NCBI GenBank assembly: GCA_938017885.1
Contig: CALIJD010000003.1
Location: 1-7,506 of the forward strand
DNA: 7,506 bases
Reading direction: 5' to 3'
Origin: an uncultured Granulicatella sp.
GTDB taxonomy: Bacteria > Bacillota > Bacilli > Lactobacillales > Aerococcaceae
The position numbers and the translations under genes were made by a program. Positions within the stretch are counted from its first letter, which is position 1. Each line of letters starts with the position of its first letter. The notes under the pieces are model-generated. The model was given only the letters and a program-made list of their open reading frames with translations, had not been told where the DNA came from and searched no databases. Positions 1 through 6,200 of this stretch are shown here, piece by piece.

Positions 1-1355
1 CTGTATTTAATGATGTGAAATCATACCTTGAGTTTGCTGGACAAGTAAAGGCAGTCTATGGGGTTGATTTATATTCCAATAGACAGGCAGATCCAAAACA
101 ACCAGCTTCGGATTCTTTATATGCTCAGTTAGCGTTAGATAGACTGGATGAAGTGTTAGTTGATTTAGTAACGAATACTCTTACGAATGATGTAAAAGAT
201 AAATTAGTAATTCCGTCAGAATTTACAACGGAAACAAGTGCTTTATCAACAGATGTTCAGGCTTTAAAAAATAATATAGATGCCTATCAAAAATTAATGA
301 GGGATGTCAACGCAGAATTAACAAAGGCTGTAGCACAAACTCAAAAAGTTAAAGAAACTCTTGAAAGTAAACCTATTTTTGTAGATTCTGAAAAACGAGA
401 TAACACGGATTTAACGAATGTGGGATTAGCGATTAACAAAGATTTAGCTACACTAATGCAGGCTAGTCGTTCGTTAATGGATAACACGAAGAATCATCAG
501 CAAATTGCGACCTCTATTCGTCAAGAATATAATCGATTAAATGAAGATGTGAAATCGCTAGAAAATAAAGGGACTGAGTATAAAAATTCCGTAGCAACAA
601 TGGATGAAGTGATGGCAAAAGAGTATGAATCAAACAGTTCGTTCTTAAAAGAATTTACTCAAGTAATGTCAAATACTCAGTCAGGAAATACGGCTAATAC
701 GGTAGTATATGACTATTTGTCACATCCAGTAGATGGTTCAATGGCGGATGTTCGTTCTTCTAGCAATTCTCGTCAGCAAACCGATAACAGAACGGGTGTA
801 TTAATGGTGCTGATTATTGCTGTAATGACCTTAGCGTTTGTCTATATGTTACAACACGGTAATTGGCAAATTCTCGAAACCAACAAGTACCTATCAAATC
901 AGCCTACAGTTAACTTCCTACCGTTAGCGTTGTTAGCGGGTATCGGTGCACTTATCGGACTATTTGTAAGTGTTGTGGTAGGGATGAAGTTGAACCTTCC
1001 AGCAGACCAATTATTTGTACTCTGCGGTGTGTCCCTTGTTATTGGTGTAAGTATCATATTTATGCATCATGCACTGATGACATGGTTAAAATCTTATGGC
1101 TTATTAGTAAGTTTAGCTTTTGTTGTAATCTATGTAATTTCACTAGGGCAATTGTTTGATACGTACTATGGTAGTGTTTCGCCACTCTTAACGTATCTCA
1201 CACCATTTATATCTGCAGAAGAAATGCTGCATACGGTTATTAATCAACAACCTACCTCATGGATTTCAGTTCTTATTATTTCTCTTGTTGGAATTTTAGG
1301 ATTTGTAGGTAGTATGTTATTTTATAGAAAAAATAATCAAACAATAAAGGAGTAG
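1..1355 (+). CDS. esaA: EsaA (YueB-like) type VII secretion membrane protein, 5'-truncated by the window edge
   Basis: This is the C-terminal part of EsaA, a large polytopic membrane protein of the T7SSb machine. The frame is open upstream of the GTG at 15 (codons GTA TTT AAT GAT at 3-14), so the GTG is internal and the true start lies left of the window. About 450 residues are present; EsaA/YueB proteins are usually near 1,000, so roughly half is missing. Counting from the codon at 15, residues 75-220 are polar, rich in Lys, Glu, Asn and Gln, and look coiled-coil, matching the extracellular stalk of the family. Residues about 261-279, 301-323, 333-352, 361-381 and 416-437 are five membrane spans, the expected C-terminal arrangement. 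The protein ends in a short charged tail (RKNNQTIKE). Its stop is 3 bases before essA. In Bacillus subtilis the homologue YueB is the receptor for phage SPP1. The assignment rests on topology plus the esaA-essA-esaB-essB-essC order; a generic YhgE/Pip-type membrane protein is the only real alternative and is unlikely here. Confidence 0.93.
   Translation, partial: VFNDVKSYLEFAGQVKAVYGVDLYSNRQADPKQPASDSLYAQLALDRLDEVLVDLVTNTLTNDVKDKLVIPSEFTTETSALSTDVQALKNNIDAYQKLMRDVNAELTKAVAQTQKVKETLESKPIFVDSEKRDNTDLTNVGLAINKDLATLMQASRSLMDNTKNHQQIATSIRQEYNRLNEDVKSLENKGTEYKNSVATMDEVMAKEYESNSSFLKEFTQVMSNTQSGNTANTVVYDYLSHPVDGSMADVRSSSNSRQQTDNRTGVLMVLIIAVMTLAFVYMLQHGNWQILETNKYLSNQPTVNFLPLALLAGIGALIGLFVSVVVGMKLNLPADQLFVLCGVSLVIGVSIIFMHHALMTWLKSYGLLVSLAFVVIYVISLGQLFDTYYGSVSPLLTYLTPFISAEEMLHTVINQQPTSWISVLIISLVGILGFVGSMLFYRKNNQTIKE
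1346..1352 (+). promoter_or_regulatory. ribosome binding site of essA
   Basis: AAAGGAG lies 6 bases before the ATG at 1359 and inside the last codons of esaA. It fixes the essA start and shows that essA translation initiates within the end of the preceding gene, consistent with translational coupling. Confidence 0.85.
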
Positions 1356-1358
1356 ACA

Positions 1359-1820
1359 ATGAAATTAATCAGTCGAGTGCTATTGTTAACACTTGGCATG
1401 ATAGTTGTCCTCACGGGCGAAGTTTGGGCAGAAACAGGGTCATTAAAAATTAATGTTGATGTACCTGTCACACCACAAGTAACAGAGAAGACATATTTTG
1501 AACAAGACGTTTTGTTAAAACAACTGTTTGATGCCTCTTTGTCTCAAATGATTTCAAAACAACAGGCAGAAGAGTCATTATCTGGAACAGAAGATAATGC
1601 TCTTCTTTTTTTATCGACAACCCCACAAAAATTAAATCCAATAGATACTACTCAATTCTTTCTTACACAGAGCACACCATCTCCTTCTAAAGGAGTGACA
1701 TTACGGCCTCCTCAAAAAGAGTCTGTGTGGTTTGTGATAGCGTTCATTGGTTTGGGATTTTTGGTTAGTGGTGTTTCGGTTTATCAATTTTTGAAGAAAA
1801 GGAAAACTCATCATGCGTAA
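1359..1820 (+). CDS. essA: EssA, type VII secretion system membrane protein
   Basis: EssA is a small membrane component of the T7SSb apparatus, needed for export of EsxA-type substrates in Staphylococcus aureus; its exact mechanical role is not settled. The 153-residue length is close to the usual size of about 150. Residues 4-20 form a hydrophobic N-terminal segment after a Lys/Arg start, followed by VWA at 22-24, which could be a signal peptidase site. Residues 25-121 are polar and probably lie outside the membrane. Residues 122-145 are a second membrane span ending in the positive tail KKRKTHHA, which should be cytoplasmic. The ATG at 1359 has a strong ribosome site, and the 3-base gap to esaA and the 8-base overlap with esaB place it firmly in the operon. 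EssA proteins are poorly conserved in sequence, so the call relies on size, topology and position more than on motifs. Whether the N-terminal segment is cleaved or stays as an anchor cannot be decided from sequence. Confidence 0.88.
   Translation: MKLISRVLLLTLGMIVVLTGEVWAETGSLKINVDVPVTPQVTEKTYFEQDVLLKQLFDASLSQMISKQQAEESLSGTEDNALLFLSTTPQKLNPIDTTQFFLTQSTPSPSKGVTLRPPQKESVWFVIAFIGLGFLVSGVSVYQFLKKRKTHHA
1798..1803 (+). promoter_or_regulatory. probable ribosome binding site of esaB
   Basis: AAAGGA sits 9 bases before the esaB ATG at 1813, inside the Lys/Arg-rich 3' end of essA. It is weaker than the essA and essC sites, but together with the 8-base gene overlap it supports coupled translation of esaB. 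Confidence 0.55.
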
Positions 1821-2067
1821 TACCTATATTAATATCACATTGAATTTAGAAAAGTTTGCCTATGGGAAATATGATCTTCGAATCCCAGTAGGAATAAGTA
1901 TGAAGGAATTATTAAATATTGTGAAGGATGCCTATCAGTTAGCGTTTGAGGTTAATACTCCAAGTGTCCGCATTCATGAAAAAGGAATTGTATTAACAGC
2001 TTTACAAAGAATTGAAGATGTGAACTATTTACATGACGGAATCCAACTGATGGTTGAAACATTATAG
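1813..2067 (+). CDS. esaB: EsaB (YukD family), ubiquitin-like type VII secretion accessory protein
   Basis: EsaB is a small soluble protein with a ubiquitin-like beta-grasp fold. In S. aureus it affects Ess secretion and substrate expression, and it is cytoplasmic. The 84 residues compare with about 80 in B. subtilis YukD. The sequence follows the family plan: first strand (YINITLNLE, residues 5-13), a second strand with a DLRIP motif (22-26), a helix (about 30-43, MKELLNIVKDAYQL), then a strand pair around VRIHEKGIVLTA (52-63), and a closing segment in which DGIQLMVETL (75-84) matches the typical NGDRLEIL-type ending. There are no membrane segments. No C-terminal di-glycine is present, so it is not expected to be conjugated like ubiquitin. 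The ATG at 1813 overlaps the essA stop by 8 bases in a different frame, and 17 bases separate its stop from essB. Confidence is high because fold pattern, length and gene position all agree. Confidence 0.94.
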   Translation: MRNTYINITLNLEKFAYGKYDLRIPVGISMKELLNIVKDAYQLAFEVNTPSVRIHEKGIVLTALQRIEDVNYLHDGIQLMVETL

Positions 2068-2084
2068 AAAGCGAGCGAACGAAA

Positions 2085-3206
2085 TTGAAAACTCTTGAAG
2101 TAACGAAAGAAGAATTTAAAGGCAATATTGCATTGGCTTTAACATTATTAGAAGTGAGCATTCCAGAAGCAGTATCTCTACAAATTGAAGAAACAGAAAG
2201 CGCCTATCTGTTTCAAGCTGAAACAGAGACCGTTCAAGATTATGGTGTAGTATTTCAGCTTCCTTTAGAAGAACAACTACGGTATCTAATGAATATTGGT
2301 CAATTGTATGAAGCACTAAAAACAAGTGCCTATACTTATTCGTTAACCCCTGATAATCTTGTTTTCACTCAAAATGGGATTGCGAAACTCATCTTCCGTG
2401 GGGTCAAAGGTCAAGTTCCTCCCTATGAAGAAATAACGGAAGCAACTTTCTTAAAACATTATAAATCTATGATTATTTCTGTTTTAGATACAAAAGCAAA
2501 GTATGAAGAACTCGCACAAGGAAAACTCGAATTTTATAAAGGACATAAATTTACTGAGAGTATTCTCTCTGCAGAAACCATAGAGGAGGTTGTAAGTTTA
2601 CTAAATGAGCACTTGGAGTATGAAAAGCAACGCGTGGCAAAAGAAATGGTGCGTGTCCCTCGTAAGAGATTATTCACATGGAAATTAACAGGGATTCTAT
2701 TTGGAGTATTATCGGTAATCTTTGCCAGTCTTTTAGGATATCACATGTTCGTGACTCAACCACAACAGCAAACGATTGCGAATGTACGCTTATCCTTCAT
2801 CCAAAAAGACTATTCTAAGGTAGTATCTTCCGTTAAAAATATGGATAGTAAAAGCTTATCGCCAGAAGACAAGTATATCGTTGCGTACTCTGTAATAATG
2901 ACTGAACCGTTAACGGACGCTCAAAAAACAACGCTAGGAAAAATTACGACTCAAACGAATGAAGACTATCTACGTTATTGGGTTCTTATCGGTCAGAATA
3001 AGATTGATGAAGCAATGGATATTGCGAGTTATTTAGATGACCCGCAATTATTAATGTACGGTTTAACGAAGAAAATCGATGATATCCAACGAGATCCAAG
3101 TTTAACTTCTGAAAAAAGAACGGAAGAAATTAATCGTTATAAAGGTAAGTTAGAAGAACTCAAAAAACAATATTTACCAACACAACAAAAAACGAAAGAA
3201 AACTAA
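2085..3206 (+). CDS. essB: EssB (YukC family), type VII secretion membrane protein with pseudokinase-like domain
   Basis: EssB is a bitopic core component of the T7SSb machine that interacts with the other membrane subunits. Residues about 1-190 form the cytoplasmic domain, which in known structures resembles a protein kinase but lacks catalytic residues. Here LTPDNLVFTQNG (87-98) matches the family's kinase-like loop (compare 'HPENL'). A basic stretch (RVPRKR, 190-195) precedes a single membrane span at about 201-223. Residues 224-373 are the outer domain, helical and TPR-like, with the family-typical YWVLIGQNKIDEAMDIA (298-314) and DPQLLMYGLTKKID (319-332) and a charged Lys/Glu C-terminus. 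The start is TTG at 2085: an in-frame stop lies at 2055-2057 and no ATG or GTG falls between it and the start. The ribosome site is weak (GCGAG near 2071-2075). The 373 residues are shorter than S. aureus EssB (about 444) or B. subtilis YukC (about 450), the lack being in the C-terminal tail. No frameshift is visible, since essC begins 14 bases later. Confidence 0.94.
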   Translation: MKTLEVTKEEFKGNIALALTLLEVSIPEAVSLQIEETESAYLFQAETETVQDYGVVFQLPLEEQLRYLMNIGQLYEALKTSAYTYSLTPDNLVFTQNGIAKLIFRGVKGQVPPYEEITEATFLKHYKSMIISVLDTKAKYEELAQGKLEFYKGHKFTESILSAETIEEVVSLLNEHLEYEKQRVAKEMVRVPRKRLFTWKLTGILFGVLSVIFASLLGYHMFVTQPQQQTIANVRLSFIQKDYSKVVSSVKNMDSKSLSPEDKYIVAYSVIMTEPLTDAQKTTLGKITTQTNEDYLRYWVLIGQNKIDEAMDIASYLDDPQLLMYGLTKKIDDIQRDPSLTSEKRTEEINRYKGKLEELKKQYLPTQQKTKEN

Positions 3207-3209
3207 CAC

Positions 3210-3216
3210 GGAGGAG
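3210..3216 (+). promoter_or_regulatory. ribosome binding site of essC
   Basis: GGAGGAG is a near-perfect Shine-Dalgarno sequence 4 bases before the ATG at 3221. It lies in the 14-base gap after essB, settles the essC start, and is the strongest ribosome site in the window. Confidence 0.9.
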
Positions 3217-3220
3217 TAAG

Positions 3221-6200
3221 ATGATTTGTTTAATTAAACTGAAAGATACGATATACGACATTTCACAGGAAAGACCCTACCGTGTAGGTGCATTTATGAA
3301 TGATGATATTGTCATTAAAAATCCTTATGCGGATAAACTAACCGTCAAGAATGGACTAGTGACGTATAATCATGAAACGTATTCTTACGGGAAGCATGCA
3401 ATTTCTTTGAGTGATGACATACATGCAGAATTATTTGTGTTTGAATACACGTTACAAACATTAATGACGAACGTGCCTATTACGATTGGACCAGAGGCTA
3501 TTCATACAGTTCGAATCGAGGAAAGTGATGAGTTATTAATCCGACAAATCCCTACTGGATACGAAGTTGTAACTTCAAAACCTATCTTCTTAAATGGACA
3601 AAAAGTGAACGCGTCCATTCAAATGAGTGAAGGAGACAGTGTGTTTTCGTCAAGTGGGTATTTAGTCAAAATGGATGGGCAACGAGCTCTCATAGCTAGT
3701 ATTCATCCTATTGAATCAGAATTAATACAATTGGACTTTGAAGAGAACGGGGAAGATAAATTCAGTGATTTTCACCGTTCCCCACGTTTCATTTTACGTG
3801 AGCCAGATGATGTGGTGAGCATCTTAGCGCCTCCAACTGAGGATCATATGCAGAAGCAATCGCTATTAAAATTAATTATCATGCCGCTTGCGATGATTGG
3901 GCTTACGGTCGCAACGCATTTTCTTACAGGAAATGGCGGAATGATGATTATGATGATGGGGATGTCGGTCATTACTTTAATCACCTCAGTCCATAGTTTC
4001 TTCTCAGACAAAAAACAAAATAAACGTCTGAAAGCGAAAAAGATGGAAAACTATAAAGCGTATTTGAATGAGAAATATAAAGAGCTGTATGACTTATCTA
4101 AAGAGCAGGAAGAAGCGTTGAATTATCATTATCCAAGTATGGAGCAGGTCATGGAAATGGCTAAAAATACTGATAGACGTCTCTATGAAAAGACACCTCA
4201 TCACTTTGATTTTCTAACGTACCGTCTAGGGACAGGAAGGATCATTCCTAGCTTTAAAATCGATTATAAGAAATCTGAGTTAACAGAATATAACGAAGCC
4301 ATTAGTGAACAAGTAACGGAATTAGTGGCTCATTATCAATTTTTGGAAAATCTACCCATTACTAATGATTTATTATCAGCTCCTACAGGCTATATCGGTT
4401 CGCGTCGAACAGTCATTGAGCAAGTGCAACAAGCGATGATGCAGTTGGCTACTTTCCATAGTTACCATGATGTGCAATTTGTTCCAGTGTTTCGTGAAGA
4501 AGAACTTCCGCTATGGGAATGGAGTCGTTGGTTACCGCATATGAAACTTCAGCAGTTCAATTGCCGTAGTTTTGTATATCATCAACGGAGTCGCGATCAA
4601 TTGTTAACGTCTCTCTATCAAATGATCAAAGAACGTAAACAAGCAGCTGAACAAGCGGGAAGTAATAAACAACTCACCTTTACTCCTCATTACGTATTTG
4701 TGATTACGGATTTATCTCTAATGCTAGACCATAATATTATGGAGTTTATCAATGAAGATTTATCACACCTTGGAATTAGCTATCTTTTTGTAGAAGATGT
4801 AATTGAAAGCCTACCAGAACATGTAAAAACGGTTGTGGATTTCAAAGGAAACCGTCAAGGAACATTACGACTCCATAATGGCGAATATATGGATAAACCA
4901 TTTGTGACTTTTGAGAAGCTATCCACTGAAGCTAAAGAACAATTTGCAAGAGACTTGGCTCAAGTGACGCATGTTCAAACATTACGAAACGCGATTCCAG
5001 ATAGTGTCACATTCTTAGAAATGTATGGTGTCGATTCTGTAGAAGCATTAGATATGAACCATCGTTGGGCAACGAATGATACGTACCAAACAATGGCTGT
5101 ACCATTAGGGCTACGTGGCCGTGATGAATTATTAATGTTGAATTTACATGAAAAAGCGCATGGACCTCACGGACTAATGGCAGGGACAACAGGTTCTGGG
5201 AAATCTGAAACCTTACAATCGTATATTGCTTCATTAGCGGTGAATTTCCATCCATATGAAGTCGCATTTCTCTTGATTGACTACAAAGGTGGGGGGATGG
5301 CGAACCTATTTGCGGACTTACCGCACTTAGTTGGAGCGATTACGAACTTAGATGTAGCCCAAGCCAATCGTGCCCTAGTGTCTATTCAAGCAGAATTGAA
5401 GAAACGTCAACGATTATTTGCAGAATACGATGTAAACCATATTCATCAGTACATGAAATTATTTAAAGAGGGTGTAGCCACTGAGCCAATGCCTCATTTA
5501 TTCTTGATTTCGGATGAGTTTGCAGAATTGAAAACGAACCAACCTGACTTCATGAAAGAGTTAGTATCTGCAGCACGTATTGGACGTTCGCTCGGAATTC
5601 ACTTAATCTTAGCGACTCAAAAACCAAGCGGAGTAGTGGATGACCAAATCTGGTCTAACTCGAAGTTTAAGATTGCCTTGAAAGTACAAGATGTGGCTGA
5701 TTCGCGTGAAATTATTAAAACGCCAGATGCTGCAGAAATTACGCAGACAGGTCGTGGATACTTACAAGTTGGAAATAACGAAATCTATGAATTATTCCAA
5801 AGTGCATGGAGTGGAGCCGATTATGAACCAGAAGCGGTACGTTCTACACATCGAGATACGACAGTGTATGCCATTAAAGATAATGGCCAGTATGAAGCGA
5901 TCAATAAAGACTTAAGTGGATTAGATGATAGTGGGAATCAGAAACGATTGCCAACACAATTGGATGCGGTCGTTCAAGAAGCAAAGCGTGTATTCGAATC
6001 GCTACATCTTCCAAAGGTCGCAAGTCCGTGGCTTCCACCGTTAAAAGAGAGAATTGCAGCGGAAGATATCCAAGATATTCAATTTAAACATTATTGGGGA
6101 GAAAATAAACATCCTGATTTTTTATTGGGATATCAAGATATTCCAGAACAACAAGCGCAATTGCCACTGACCGTTGATTTCAACGATTGTGGTCATATTC

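Noticed and set aside
15..17. GTG at 15 as the start of a shorter membrane protein
   Set aside because: The frame is open to the left edge and no ribosome site precedes the GTG; EsaA is normally about twice this length, so the gene is cut by the window.
1606..1612. Run of seven T in essA as a possible slippage site or terminator
   Set aside because: It is not preceded by a stable GC-rich hairpin, and the essA frame reads through to a plausible C-terminal membrane span, so neither a terminator nor a frameshift is supported.
1952..2325. Two overlapping reverse-strand open frames (1952-2161 and 2116-2325)
   Set aside because: They lie opposite esaB and essB, resemble no family I know and have no convincing ribosome site; they are shadows of the forward genes.
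3935..3964. ATG-rich, repeat-like stretch in essC (six Met in ten residues)
   Set aside because: It forms part of the second membrane span of EssC, where hydrophobic Met-rich sequence is plausible; it is not a tandem repeat array.
5007..5267. Reverse-strand open frame of 86 codons inside essC
   Set aside because: It is antisense to the conserved D1 Walker A region, and the forward frame is clearly constrained by protein function.
5291..5296. Run of six G in essC as a possible phase-variation tract
   Set aside because: It encodes the conserved DYKGGGM motif of FtsK-type ATPases, the frame is intact on both sides, and the tract is short.
5691..5915. Forward open frame of 74 codons in another frame inside essC
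   Set aside because: The essC frame is continuous through this stretch and conserved in motif; the alternative product is basic, has no domain features and is a shadow.
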